In this document: piece by piece, positions 35,601-45,612 of the stretch | How the letters are laid out: the number at the start of each line of letters is the position of its first letter | How positions within the stretch are numbered: position 1 is the first letter of the stretch | Assembly: GCA_007115705.1 (NCBI GenBank) | Contig: QXEO01001045.1 | Span: 62,001 to 126,000 of the forward strand | DNA from: Dactylis glomerata | Lineage: Eukaryota; Streptophyta; Magnoliopsida; Poales; Poaceae | Length of the DNA: 64,000 nucleotides | Direction of reading: 5' to 3' | Made by a program: the position numbers and the translations under genes | Notes under the pieces: model-generated | Database searches by the model: none | Told to the model about the DNA's origin: nothing | Seen by the model: only the letters and a program-made list of their open reading frames with translations

Positions 35601-37001
35601 AGAATCAACATTGATGAAAACAGAGAGATTCAAGACTTGATGCCAGGAGAACAGCTCATGGCAGTCAGTGCCACTTCACCTTGGTATGCTGACTTTGTGA
35701 ACTTCCTAGCTTGTGATATTGTGCCAGCAGATCTCTCCTACCAGCAAAAGAAAAAATTCCTCCATGATGTCAAGAGTTACTATTGGGATGAACCTTTTCT
35801 GTACAAACATTGTGCTGATGGCATTGTGAGAAGGTGTGTTCCCTCTGATGAAAAAAGTGATGTGATGTTCCAATGCCATTCAGGATTGTATGGAGGACAT
35901 GCTGGAGTGTTCAAGACTCAAGCCAAGATTTTGCAAGCTGGTTTCTTTTGGCCAAGTATGTTCAGAGATGTTCATGAGTACATAATGAAGTGTGATCCTT
36001 GTCAAAGAGCAGGAAAGATGTCAAAGAGAAATGAAATGCCCCAAACAGGAATCTTGGAAGTGGAATTGTTTGATGTTTGGGGAGTTGATTTTGTTGGACC
36101 CTTGCCATCTTCTCAAGGCTACAAGCATATTTTAGTTGTTGTTGACTATGTGTCAAAATGGGTTGAAGCCATTCCCACTGTTAATGCTGACGCCAAGGCA
36201 GTTTGTAGAATGTTCAAGACTGTCATTTTCCCAAGATTTGGAGTGCCAAGAGTTGTAATCAGTGATGGTGGTGCTCACTTCAACAATGACCAGTTTGAGA
36301 AGCTTCTGACCAAGTATGGAGTGAAGAATCACAGAGTGACAACTCCTTATCATCCGCAGGCCAATGGCCAAGTGGATTTGTCAAACAGGGAAATCAAGCA
36401 AATCTTGGAGAAAGTTGTGTCCAAGACCAGAGGAGATTGGTCAATGAAATTGCCCGACACTTTGTGGGCTTACAGGACAGCATACAAGACACCCATTGGC
36501 ATGTCACCTTTCAGAATTGTCTATGGCAAGGCTTGCCATCTGCCAGTCGAATTGGAGCACAGAGCGCATTGGGCAATCAGGAAGCTGAACTTGGACATTG
36601 GCAAAGCAGGAAACATGAGGAAACTGCAGTTGTGTGAGCTTGAAGAGCTCAGGAATGATTCCTATGAAAGTGCAAAGATTTACAAGGAGAAGACCAAGAA
36701 ATGGCATGACTCCCACATTCTGAGAAGGGAATTCAAGGAAGGGCAGTCAGTGCTGGTGTATGATTCCAAGTTACACTTATTCTCTGGAAAGTTCAAGTCC
36801 AGATGGTTTGGCCCTTGTGTTATCAAGAAAGATCTAGGCCATGGTGCCTTTGAGGTTTATAGCTCAGCTGAGGGAACATTCAAAGTAAATGGCCAGAGGT
36901 TGAAGCACTACAGGATTGGAGATTTGATTGAAAACCAAGTTGAAGAAGATGATGAACCAGAGGATGGCTCCAATGCATCCTCTATCCGTGCAAACCAGTG
37001 A
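32688..37001 (+). CDS. pol: Pol of the Athila element: protease, reverse transcriptase, RNase H, integrase
   Basis: 1437 codons continuing the gag frame after the TAG, with no plausible start of its own. Domains in order: aspartic protease (CDLGSSVSVLP, near 33534). Reverse transcriptase has YLDGYSGFLQIPI near 34624, LPFGLCNAPGTFQRC near 34730 and FMDDF as the YXDD box near 34815. RNase H has LMCDASDFAVGAVL near 35255 and TEKELLAVV near 35380. The integrase HHCC finger (CHSGLYGGHAG, then CDPCQRAGK) spans about 35870-36015. The integrase core has VDFVGP near 36085 and ISDGGAHF near 36258. A GPY/F-like module (WFGPCVIKK) lies near 36800. The residue aligned to the catalytic Glu (codon 36375-36377) is Asp, which should impair strand transfer. 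There is no chromodomain, consistent with Athila. Confidence 0.93.
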   Translation, partial: PGQQNFRPQGQVQHPQQQHHPVHQQTTSSSSSSQSELGEMMKLQKEMFSGMQETMKMQSELFYKTMQQLTAGIQTNSIGKQAEGKLPAQTEKNPKQCGALSTTEVIDAVTTRSGVNTEPLLKTPPNVTYVAPQRRPTVQHQTPPEIVLPRQEKSTGQPAQTENPAKAQISATEPTEKPLLMKVPFPERLDKTKEEKQYSKFLETMKEVQITIPILDAVLHIPLYAKFFKDLITRKRSLDSPELVALTEDCSAVILNHMPKKLQDPGSFSIPCVVGRKTFTALCDLGSSVSVLPSAASQIQQLGTLKPTPMTLQLADRTLRKPVGVLEDVPVQVGNFAYPVDFVVLEMEDNAESMILGRPFLATAGAIIDVKGGTLKLQFGSEQAEFSMKHATHLPNVPEHCHSIDIVERSVLETLPEPEQEEPEAQVFVTAETTNVQQLCEVKICEIVPVSSAREPAHLAHHSIVELKELPSHLKYSFLEKEKLHPVIISSALSSEQEESLLSILKLYKNVIGYSIDDIIGISEKVCSHRIHLEEGSKPTREGQRRLNPAMQDVVKKEVLKLLKAGMIYPISDSEWVSPIHIVPKKGGYTVVENEEGRLMTTRPVTGWRMVNDFRKLNKATRKDHFPLPFMDHMLERLAGQKYYCYLDGYSGFLQIPIHPSDQDKTTFTCPYGTFAYKRLPFGLCNAPGTFQRCMMSIFSDYIEKIMEVFMDDFTVYGKDFEACLKNLTLVLHRCSEQNLILNWEKCHFLVTEGIVLGHLVSARGIEVDKAKVDVIAKLPPPENVKGIQSFLGHAGFYRRFIKNFSYLAKPLTNLLNHEVKFGFDDTCLQAFNQLKDALITAPVVQPPDWTLPFELMCDASDFAVGAVLGQRKDKALHVIHYASKTLDDAQINYTTTEKELLAVVFSFDKFRPYLVGHKCIVYTDHAAIRYLVSKKDAKPRLIRWILLLQEFDIEIRDKKGSENSVADHLSRINIDENREIQDLMPGEQLMAVSATSPWYADFVNFLACDIVPADLSYQQKKKFLHDVKSYYWDEPFLYKHCADGIVRRCVPSDEKSDVMFQCHSGLYGGHAGVFKTQAKILQAGFFWPSMFRDVHEYIMKCDPCQRAGKMSKRNEMPQTGILEVELFDVWGVDFVGPLPSSQGYKHILVVVDYVSKWVEAIPTVNADAKAVCRMFKTVIFPRFGVPRVVISDGGAHFNNDQFEKLLTKYGVKNHRVTTPYHPQANGQVDLSNREIKQILEKVVSKTRGDWSMKLPDTLWAYRTAYKTPIGMSPFRIVYGKACHLPVELEHRAHWAIRKLNLDIGKAGNMRKLQLCELEELRNDSYESAKIYKEKTKKWHDSHILRREFKEGQSVLVYDSKLHLFSGKFKSRWFGPCVIKKDLGHGAFEVYSSAEGTFKVNGQRLKHYRIGDLIENQVEEDDEPEDGSNASSIRANQ

Positions 37002-38087
37002 TGATGAAGCTATAGTCAAGCTAGTGACTTTAAACAAGCTCTCTTCCAGGAGGAAACCTGGTATCCCTTGTATCATATATTTCCCTTTCACCTTTTTATG
37101 TTTTTGCCTTGTGTGTTTGTTTCTTTTTGTTGTTTCAGTAAGAACTTGGATATGGAGAAAGATTGCTGTTGATTGACAAGGCAGAGAAGCAGGAAAACCA
37201 TCAGGTGAACACTTTCCATTTCCACACATTTGTTAAAATCTGAATCAGAATATACTATACTATTGTTTGATCTTGTGTGAAAGTACTTTGTTAAGGAATG
37301 AATCAATTTCGCTTGCTTGGACCTGAAAATATCACCTTGCATGCTACTGTGTATTTTGCTTTGAATCTGCTTATAACTCTTGCAAATGCTTTGTTCAGAG
37401 CCTAGTTCCACTTTAGAACTTTTGTATGGCTTTACTCAAAGAACCTGTGAAACATCAGCATATTTGTTAATTGCCCTAAGAATGAAGTTCATGATCCATT
37501 TCTTAGCCCCTAACCAATTGCATCTGTTGCATTTTTTGCATTAGCAAACATGATCTCTGGATTGTGATTTGTGAAGCACTAACATACTAACATACTAACA
37601 TATTAACAGAAAGGAAAAGTTTAGAATTAGCAACCATGATCTCTGGATTGTGGTGTGTGAAGCACTAACCTGATGATGCTAAGTAAAACTTGTTGTAAAT
37701 ATCCAAAGCACTAGCACCTATGATCTTGGGATTGTAGTGTGTGAAGCACTAACTAAGTTGACCCATCAAGCTAAGTTACTAACTGACTAACTTGTCTATG
37801 CATTAGCCTATTATGTTCTTGGGAACTGTAATAGGTGAAGCACTAATTTTGCATTACATATTGGGCTATGTACTGGATCCTGAGTTTTCAATTTCAGAGT
37901 CAATTACTTTATACTCATGTGTCCATGTTGTTTGACCTAGACATACTCAAATTCTCTTGTGAAACTTGTTTTTGAATTGGCAATCGCAAGATTTATCTGC
38001 ATTGAGTCAGCAATGTCCCTCATCATGCTCTGTTACATCTTGTTTGGTACAATGCACCATTCTTTACTTGAGGACAAGCAAAGGTTT
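37002..38087 (+). other. Non-coding region between pol and 3' LTR of the Athila element
   Basis: No env-like or other supported frame. It contains four degenerate copies of an about 40-bp motif ending GTGAAGCACTAA, near 37544-37583, 37629-37671, 37709-37752 and 37803-37846, spaced 80-95 bp apart. Confidence 0.7.
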
Positions 38088-38101
38088 TGGTCTGGGGGTT
38101 T
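38088..38101 (+). other. Polypurine tract of the Athila element
   Basis: Purine-rich TGGTCTGGGGGTT immediately before the 3' LTR, preceded by GAGGACAAGCAAAGG, the usual upstream sequence in Athila elements. Confidence 0.7.
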
Positions 38102-39352
38102 TGATCACTCTAAGATTTACACATATATCTGAACCTTGCAACCATAAAACTTGTCTGTTTTACCTCATTTCTACCAGTGTTGCACCAACATTTTACATCA
38201 TTTGATCCTTTGTCACAGATCAGTGCGCCAAGGCACTAAATTCTACAAGTCAGAGCAATTCAAACATCAAACCAAGCCACCAGGAATGGAGGAGTACATC
38301 TTGAGGAGCAAGAAAGAAGCCAACGGCAGGAGCAGGCTGCCACGACACAAATGGACAAGAAAAACGGAAAAGCAGACTAGCTGCTGCCGCCACCTTTTTC
38401 CCTCTACTCCTCTACGCTGCAGAAAATACACCATCCCATCCTGCATCCATCCATCACCACACAACCACTCCATCCATCCACCACTCCACAAAAACCTTCC
38501 TCCTCCATAGTCCAACACACCGAAATCTTCACCTTTTCCACCCACCTTTCCCTCTTCTCCTTTGCTGCAACAAGATCAGATCAACGGCGCAAGCAAGAAC
38601 ACCATGATCATCACTAAGAACACCTCCAAGAACGTCAAGATGGACAAGGCTCGAAGGATCTGAAGGCCAAGCTCTTCTTCATCCCTCTTCATCCTCTGCC
38701 ACGACAGCAACATCTCTGCCTTCTTCTACTTTCTCTGCCACGGCAAGCCTTCGGTGACCAACAACAACCTCTCTCTCCTCTCCCCCATGCTCTGTGATCT
38801 GTTGTGTTGATCTTGCACTGTAAAACAGTTTGAACCTTGTCCTGGATCTTTGCTATGGTTTGAGTGACACACTCCATTGTAAACTCCAAGATTACTGTGA
38901 TTTCTGTGTTGCATCTGCCTGATCTGTTAGGTGCAAGACTAGCCTCTGCATCTAGTCCCAAAAATGCATCCCTGCCTCACTTGCTCGTTTGTCCTTTGTT
39001 TCCTTGCCTGACAAACAAGAAACGTTGGATTTGTTATGTTAAAACTTCCCTGCCTCACTTGCTCGTTTGTCCTTTGTTTCCTTGCCTGACAAACAAGAAA
39101 CGTTGGATTTGTTATGTTAAAACTTCCCTGCCTCACTTGCTCGTTTGTCCTTTGTTTCCTTGCCTGACAAACAAGAAACATTGGATTTGTTATGTTAAAA
39201 CTTCCAACCTAAAACCTCCTGTTACTTTTCTGTTTACAACACCAAAAACCCCACTTTTCTGCTTAGCTTCTGGAAATTAGGAAATAGTCTCATTTGTGTT
39301 GATCCCTGTGGAGACGACTAGAAAAACCCCCCTGTAATCTCAACTTAGACCA
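38102..39352 (+). repeat. 3' LTR of the Athila element
   Basis: 1251 bp, with the same three 78-bp units (38970-39203). Followed by TSD CACTC at 39353-39357. Confidence 0.95.
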
Positions 39353-39357
39353 CACTC

Positions 39358-39463
39358 ATCATACCTTCCTCTTGGGGTTCCCAACGGGCTGGTTATTCAC
39401 CACGCACAAGGACAGTCTGGTTGCCATCAGAGGCATCAGCTCCTCGTCAACTTGGCATCATCA
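39358..39463 (+). repeat. 5' LTR of D, second piece
   Basis: Resumes after the second CACTC and ends CATCATCA. Homologous to 44490-44595 of the 3' LTR. Confidence 0.93.
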
Positions 39464-39473
39464 GCTATTTTTT

Positions 39474-39490
39474 TGGCGCCGTTGCCGGGG
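39474..39490 (+). other. Primer-binding site of D (tRNA-Asp)
   Basis: TGGCGCCGTTGCCGGGG, ten bases inside the LTR end. Only one copy, unlike B and C. Confidence 0.88.
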
Positions 39491-39660
39491 AAGAGAGAAG
39501 ACTTCTGCGAGGGGAGTTTTTCGCACACACATCCTTTACTTTGTTATTGTTTTGCTTTACTTTATTTATTTTACCTGCATTGTTTTATATCAAAAACCCA
39601 AAAAAATTAGAATCCTTGGTAGTTGTTTTTACTTGTCTTGCTTTATCATGCTTTCTATCA

Positions 39661-40632
39661 ATGGTTGGTTTCTTAGAAACTAAATCTTTTTGGCAAGGTG
39701 GGTTCACAGAAGAGCAGCAAAATTATTATGAGGAACACCGCTTGTCACAAAAAGGGAAACACTTATGGGAACAAATCAATAGATTATATATCATTGCTAG
39801 AAATGTGTGCTCTACTTATAATATTACTTATTGCTTTGATGAATCTTGTTGCTGTAGGAGGTATAAACACCTCCCTTTTCAATGTGAGTATAATGATGAT
39901 GTTACCATATCTTCTTATATTAATGAAAATTATGACTTTTATGATGTGGAACAAATTGAAGAATTTATTGCTTGGAAGGGTGCATTCGAACTTGCTTATT
40001 TGCTTGGAAATACTGATGATGCACCTTATAAATATGAGGTTTATGATATACTCACATTTTGCTTTGATAATTACAAGGAAGGAAATGGCTATATTCTTAA
40101 ATATCTTAATAGATGCTCTCCAACGGAAGAGACTAATGCCTTGAAGGAGCCTATGGAAGAAGAAATGGATGAAACTGGAAGCTCATTAGATGAAAAAGAG
40201 GAGGAGAGTGATGATCAAGAGGAGGAAGAATGGAGTTACCCATGTCTACCTCCCAATAAGAGTAACTCTCTAACTAATACCTTAATTGATCGCCTTCCAT
40301 GCTTAACAAAAGAGGGTGAGTGTGATATTTATATTGTTGAGTTTGATGCTACTAAAAATTATTATGAGAGAGGAAAATATGGTTGTTGGAATTCTCATGT
40401 TACTAAAACACCTCTCTTTATATTGAAAACTCCGAAGTTGCTCTTGTTTTATCTACCAATACTTGTTACTATGTGCTTCTTTGATTTATTTTCTTACAAG
40501 ATTCCTATGCATAGAAAGTGGGTTAGACTTAAATGTGTTTTATATTTGCTCCTTGATGCTCCTTTTGGTTTCCATTCATATTTCTTATGTGAGCATCTTC
40601 TCAAATTACTGAGCCTAGCTCAAAGGCGTTAA
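39661..40632 (+). CDS. ORF-Y of element D, unknown function
   Basis: 323 residues from ATG 39661 to the stop at 40630-40632. The frame is also open upstream through the leader, but that part is non-coding leader shared with B. Visible parts: an N-terminal polar helical region, a Cys cluster (about residues 55-80, including ESCCCRRYKHLPFQC), and a strongly acidic segment (about 163-195, EPMEEEMDETG then EEEE). Then come two hydrophobic segments near the C-terminus (FYLPILVTMCFFDLF and CVLYLLLDAPF) that could span a membrane. No similarity to gag, pol or ORF-X that I can see. It lies exactly in the slot that holds ORF-X in B and C and gag in A. It could be a captured host gene or a remnant of an env-like frame; neither is proven. 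Confidence 0.6.
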   Translation: MVGFLETKSFWQGGFTEEQQNYYEEHRLSQKGKHLWEQINRLYIIARNVCSTYNITYCFDESCCCRRYKHLPFQCEYNDDVTISSYINENYDFYDVEQIEEFIAWKGAFELAYLLGNTDDAPYKYEVYDILTFCFDNYKEGNGYILKYLNRCSPTEETNALKEPMEEEMDETGSSLDEKEEESDDQEEEEWSYPCLPPNKSNSLTNTLIDRLPCLTKEGECDIYIVEFDATKNYYERGKYGCWNSHVTKTPLFILKTPKLLLFYLPILVTMCFFDLFSYKIPMHRKWVRLKCVLYLLLDAPFGFHSYFLCEHLLKLLSLAQRR

Positions 40633-42970
40633 AGAAAAGCACTCTTGGAAGATAACCCAATGTTTTCTTTTCAGTACTTTTTCTTTTATTTGAGTCTTGG
40701 AAGTCATTACTACTGTAATGACCGCTCCTTATATTGTTTATTTCGTTTTTGTGCCAAGAGAAGCCTCTAATTTGAGTGAGGTAAAGATTTGGGGATGTTG
40801 CTGTCCTGAAACTGTTTTCGGTGCTGCACCGTAAAAATTCGTGAAAATTCTCTGTTTATATTTTGGACCTGCGATTTCTTGTGCATATGCCCCAGGTTAT
40901 ATCCAAACTTTTCTTAGTTGAACACTTTTTGATTTGAGCAACAGAAAATCCCTCAAAAATTCGACCTTTGTCAGCTGTTCAGTTTTGACAGATTTCTGCC
41001 AATATTTGTGTTTGCCACTTTATCGCTTTCTTTTGAGTTCTTTTGATCATGGAACTTTTGGGGAGGTTGATACAGTAGTATATGCTATATATGTGGTGGT
41101 TTTGAGTTGAAACCTGAAGCAAATAGAGGATTGATTATATGTTATGCTTGCACTAATGTTGCTAATAGATTTGTGTTTAGTTTTGTATGAAGGAAGTTTT
41201 CAAGTGTAGGGATTGGAGAATGATGAGATGAGTTGAAGAATGGACAAAAGCTCAAGCTTGGGGATGCCCATGCATCACCCCAAGAAATTTCTTTTGGAGG
41301 AGATGTACTCGTTTTCATTTGCAAAGAACGCTCTAGTTTTCATTCTTATTAAAAATCAAGCGTTCTTCTTTTTCTGCTACTGCTTTTGGTTTTCGTTTTC
41401 GCCTTGATTTGCGTTCAGATCTTGTCATATCTTTTCATCAAGGTGTATTTTTGCCTCTGATCTTTATTGGTTTTCATCAAAAGAGGTGTTTATAAAAATT
41501 TCAAATGGTGTTGGAAAAGAGAAAAAGCTTTGTGCAAAATAGTGGTACAAGAAGGAGCTTGCGTAGACTGCGGCTTAGGCTTTTTCATGTCATGCTTGAT
41601 GTCTTTTTGATAGTATGCTTAGTGGTTTTGCTGTAGCATGACTTGTCTCAAATAACTGAGATTGCTTAATGAGCCTTTGAAAAAAATCATGCGTTGTTTT
41701 TATTGTATGGAAGCATTATTTTGGTTTTCTCCTTGATGCTTTATTTGGGTTGACTTGGCGCATGCTCACACATGTTAGACTCTTACAAAGTCGCCAATAG
41801 CCTTCATGATCATTTAGTTTTTGACTTTTGATGCCATCTTATGTTTTTTTTAATGTCGCTTTGTCGCTTTGCATGATTATGGCCATTATTGCTCTCTTAG
41901 TTGGTCGCTCCCAGTCTTTTGCTAGCCCTCGCCTTGTACTGAGTATGAGCTCTACTCGTGCATCCAACTCCTAAAAGCCAAAGTTTGCCATTCTGTCCAC
42001 TATAAATTCCTATACATGGTATTTGTAAGCCATTCCAAAGTAAATTTTCATGTGCTACCTTTCAAAAACTTTCAAAACACTTCTCGTTTTGTGACACTGT
42101 TTTCAGCTCATGGGGACGTAGTGGTCGGATTTGCTATCTTCCATATTGCTTATTCCAAAAAGAAAAGAAAAAAGAGAAAAAAAGAAAGAAAAAAAGGCAC
42201 TCCTCCATGGAAAGTGAATGTTGGTAGGCACCCGATGGAATCGGTTAGCCATGGTTTGTGAAAGGAAAAAAGGTGGGGAGGAGTGCCAAGCTTTATAAAA
42301 GAGCACAAAAGTGCCAATCTCTCTCTCAAAAACTTGCTTCATTTTTGTATGGAAGATAGTAAGAACCCCATTGCCAGTCGTTGACAAAGACAACCACCTC
42401 TCAAAACCAATTTTTATCTCTCTGTTTTACAAATGAAAAGCTCTAGCACATGCTCAATCAATGCTTCCCTCTGCGAAGGGCCTTTCTTTTACTTTTATGT
42501 TGAGTCACCACCTTCTTTCTTTATGCACCATTAAGAGAGCATAGTTGTCATTCTTAGTGTGATATGCATTGTCCCAAAGTTCATTGATTGACTCATATAG
42601 TTGGTTTCACTTGTTCTTAAATTACTTGTATCTAGTCGCCCTCTTAAACTTGAAGGTGTCCTATGCATTTATGTTTTGCTCTCTTTGAAGGACAAGATGA
42701 AAACCATTTGTATGTTTTTCCTTATGATTTGAACACACGTTTGACTTTCATTGTTTCATTTTCATGATCTTTTGTTTGTGTTCATTTGCATGTTTACAAC
42801 ATGGTTGCTAAGTACTTATTGTCATGATTATATCTTCATGCCCATGTTTTAAGTTCTATTGATCCCAGCTCACCAATGCTTACATATATGATCAAGATTG
42901 TGTAGGTGCATGTCACCTCAAAAATTATTCTTTTGTTATCACTTACCTACTCGAGGACGAGCAGGAGTTA
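40633..42970 (+). other. Non-coding 3' internal region of D
   Basis: Starts with the block CCTAGCTCAAAGGCGTTAAAG found after ORF-X in B. It contains the conserved hairpin (41257-41284). A deletion relative to B directly after that hairpin removes roughly 190 bp. A 45-bp A/G-only stretch is at about 42157-42196. No gene supported. Confidence 0.75.
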
Positions 42971-42984
42971 AGCTTGGGGATGCT
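42971..42984 (+). other. Polypurine tract of D
   Basis: AGCTTGGGGATGCT directly before the 3' LTR, preceded by GAGGACGAGCAGGAG. Confidence 0.8.
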
Positions 42985-44595
42985 TGATACGTCTCAAACG
43001 TATCTATAATTTTTGATGCTCCATGCTTGTTTTACACCATTTGCCTATTATTTCGTTACACTTAGTGGCACTTTTATGCATTTTCCGGAACTAACCTATT
43101 AACAAGTGCCACAGTGCCAGTTTCCTGTTTTCTGCTGTTTTTGTGTTTCAGAAGTGATACACAGGAAATATTCTCGGAATTGGACGAAACAAGTTCCTGA
43201 AGTCTTATTTTACCCGGAAGCTTCCAGAGATCCGAAGAGAAGTAGGAGGGGGGCCACCAGGGCCCCACACACAGGGGCGGCGCGGCCAGCCCCTGGCCCG
43301 CGCCACCCCCGTGTGAGGGCGCCTGGCCCCTCCTCTGACATCGACCCTTCGCCTATAAAGACCCCCCGACGAGAAAAACCTAAGCCCGATCAGTTTTCCA
43401 GAATACAACGCGATCCGCCGCCGCCGTCGACCCGAAGATCAGGAGGGTCCAGAAGCTCTTCCCGGCACCCTGCCGGAGAGGGGAATCGCCACCGGAGGTC
43501 TCCTTCATCGCCATGCTTGCCTCCGGAGCGATGAGTGAGTAGTCTACCTTGGACTATGGGTCCATAGAAGTAGCTAGATGGTTGTCTTCTCCACTATGTG
43601 CTTCATGTTTAGATCTCATGAGCTGCCATACATGATTGAGATCACCGTTATGTAATTCTACATGTTTGGTTTGTTGGGATCCGATGAATATTGGTGTTTA
43701 TGATTAAGTTGCTGTACTGAATATTATCTTTTGTTATCTCTATGTTGTTTATGATCTTGCATGCTCTCCGTTGTTAGTAGCTATCTTGGCCGAGTAGTTG
43801 CTAGTGACTCCAAGAGGGGGTATTTATGCTCGATAGTGGGTTCATGTCTCTATTTCACCTGGGGGAGTGACAGAAACCTCTAAGGTGGTAGATGTGCTGT
43901 TGCTACTAGGGAGAAAACAACATTCATATGCTCAAGGGCATATGCTTTGTTTACATTACACACTTTGCTTAATGCAATTATCTGTTGTTCGCAACTTAAT
44001 ACTTGTGGAGTTCTCGGATTGATTCACCACAAGTGGATTATTAGTCATAGATGCAGTTGGATGGCGGTCTATGTATTTTGTTGTAATGCCCAGAGTAAAT
44101 CTCATAGTGATCTTCTTGACATATCACGTTATCTTTATTCTATCAATTGCCCAACTGTAATTTTTTTACCCAGCATGTGTTATTTTATCTATGGAGAGAC
44201 ACCACTAGTGAACTGTGGACCCCGGTCCTATTTACATCATATTGCTATCACATGTTTACTTTACTCGTACTATTTACTTTACTCGCATACTATATTGTTT
44301 TCCACTCGATACACTCATAACCTTTGTTTCAAGCAAACCGGTGAGATTGACAACCTCATCGCAAGTTGGGAACAAAGTATTTGTTTGTGTGTGTGCAGGT
44401 TCCACAACACCTTCAGTCGTCATTGTCTCTCTTCTCCTGTTCGATAAACCTTGGTTTCTTAAACTGAGGGAAAACTTGCTGTTGCACTCATCATACCTTC
44501 CTCTTGGGGTTCCCAACGGGCTGGTTATTCACCACGCACAAGGACAGTCTGGTCGCCATCAGAGGCATCAGCTCCTCGTCAACTTGGCATCATCA
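42985..44595 (+). repeat. 3' LTR of D
   Basis: 1611 bp, uninterrupted; TATAAAG at 43354-43360. Followed by TSD GTGGG at 44596-44600. It is the reference for rejoining the split 5' LTR. Confidence 0.95.
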
Positions 44596-44600
44596 GTGGG

Positions 44601-45612
44601 TTCTGGGGCACATGCTAGTACAGATGTGTACTCAGGATACTGCTCGGGATTGCCACTCAGGATTCAAGAGATTAATATGGCTTCCATGCTTAGATGTACT
44701 TCTAGTGCAACCTTATGACATTATGGGCTCTGTCTTGATTGAGTATGATTAAGGGTTCAACCATGGGTACTGACAGAGGGTGGTAGCATAATATAGGGGG
44801 CACGGTCAGATCCGTTTGGTTGAATGCTTTTTCTGAAAGGTCTTGTATTATTTTATTCTTTTGGATAAAATAATTCTTAAGGTGAAAGTGCACAACCCTT
44901 GCAAGGTGTCCAAAATCTAATTAATTAGCCGCGTCCACAGAATGGACAATTGAGTCTCTAGCCATGGAATGATCGGAAGAATCTCATCATCTTTTCTAAA
45001 TGCTTTAAAACTTGATTAGAAACCCTTAGAGGAGCTCAGGCTCATGCCTCGAAAAGGTATGGTTGTCTGGTTGTTCCAAAACTTTGTTGAGTTTCGCCCA
45101 GAAACTACATGCCTAGCTAGTATGTAGTGTATGGGGGTTATTTCAGCCCTTCATAAGTAAAATTTTGATACAAAGGATTTTACAAAGATTATAGGATAAA
45201 ACTTGCTTTCTGGAAATTAGCCTTTGAGATCCACTAAGGTAGATGTCATGTAGAATAGACTTTTCACAAATGCCACCAAATATGTGTTATTTGCCAGTAC
45301 ATTGTTGTACTGACCCCTCTGGGGCTGCATATTCAAATGTGCAGGTTTTTATTCGAGTAAGGAACCAGGAGTAGGATCTCGAGCTTACATTCCAACATGT
45401 CTGCCTGTGGCACTTGATGAAGATGGAGGCTCATTGCTACTATGCTTAATGCTGTGTACTCATAAGGTTGAAGACTTATGTAACTGGATTTACGTTATAA
45501 TGTTGATGCTATTGCAATGATTGCTATATTTTGTACTGTGGTGCTATCTACTGATCCAGGGAATGGCACAGATACACAGGAGTTTTGTCTTTTGATAAGG
45601 CAGGGCGTTACA
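44601..45612 (+). mobile_element. S: solo LTR, last piece
   Basis: Continues S after the D insertion and ends GGGCGTTACA at 45612, directly followed by TSD ATAAT (45613-45617). No coding sequence. Confidence 0.88.

Larger units (their letters stand above)
30023..39352 (+). mobile_element. Complete Athila-type (Ty3/gypsy) LTR retrotransposon
   Basis: 9330 bp; TSD CACTC at 30018-30022 and 39353-39357. LTRs are both 1251 bp (30023-31273, 38102-39352), with TG and CA ends, a tRNA-Asp primer site, gag-pol, and a polypurine tract. By eye the LTRs differ at two bases, so it is the youngest layer of the nest. It is nevertheless damaged: one nonsense codon between gag and pol, and an altered integrase catalytic residue. 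There is no env-like frame between pol and the 3' LTR, although some Athila members carry one. Confidence 0.96.
28518..44595 (+). mobile_element. D: non-autonomous gypsy-type element with ORF-Y, split by an Athila element
   Basis: Perfect TSD GTGGG. Both LTRs are 1611 bp after removing the insertion (28518-30022 plus 39358-39463; 42985-44595). It has a tRNA-Asp primer site, a 323-codon ORF-Y in place of gag, 2.3 kb of non-coding DNA and a polypurine tract. No gag, protease, reverse transcriptase or integrase of its own. The LTRs differ at about 18 positions (near 1 %). LTR, leader and trailer are homologous to A, B and C. The element was autonomy-dependent when it moved. Confidence 0.94.

Noticed and set aside
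39698..40144. Second frame (148 codons) overlapping ORF-Y
   Set aside because: Offset frame inside ORF-Y with poor composition; ORF-Y is longer and fits the leader/trailer boundaries.
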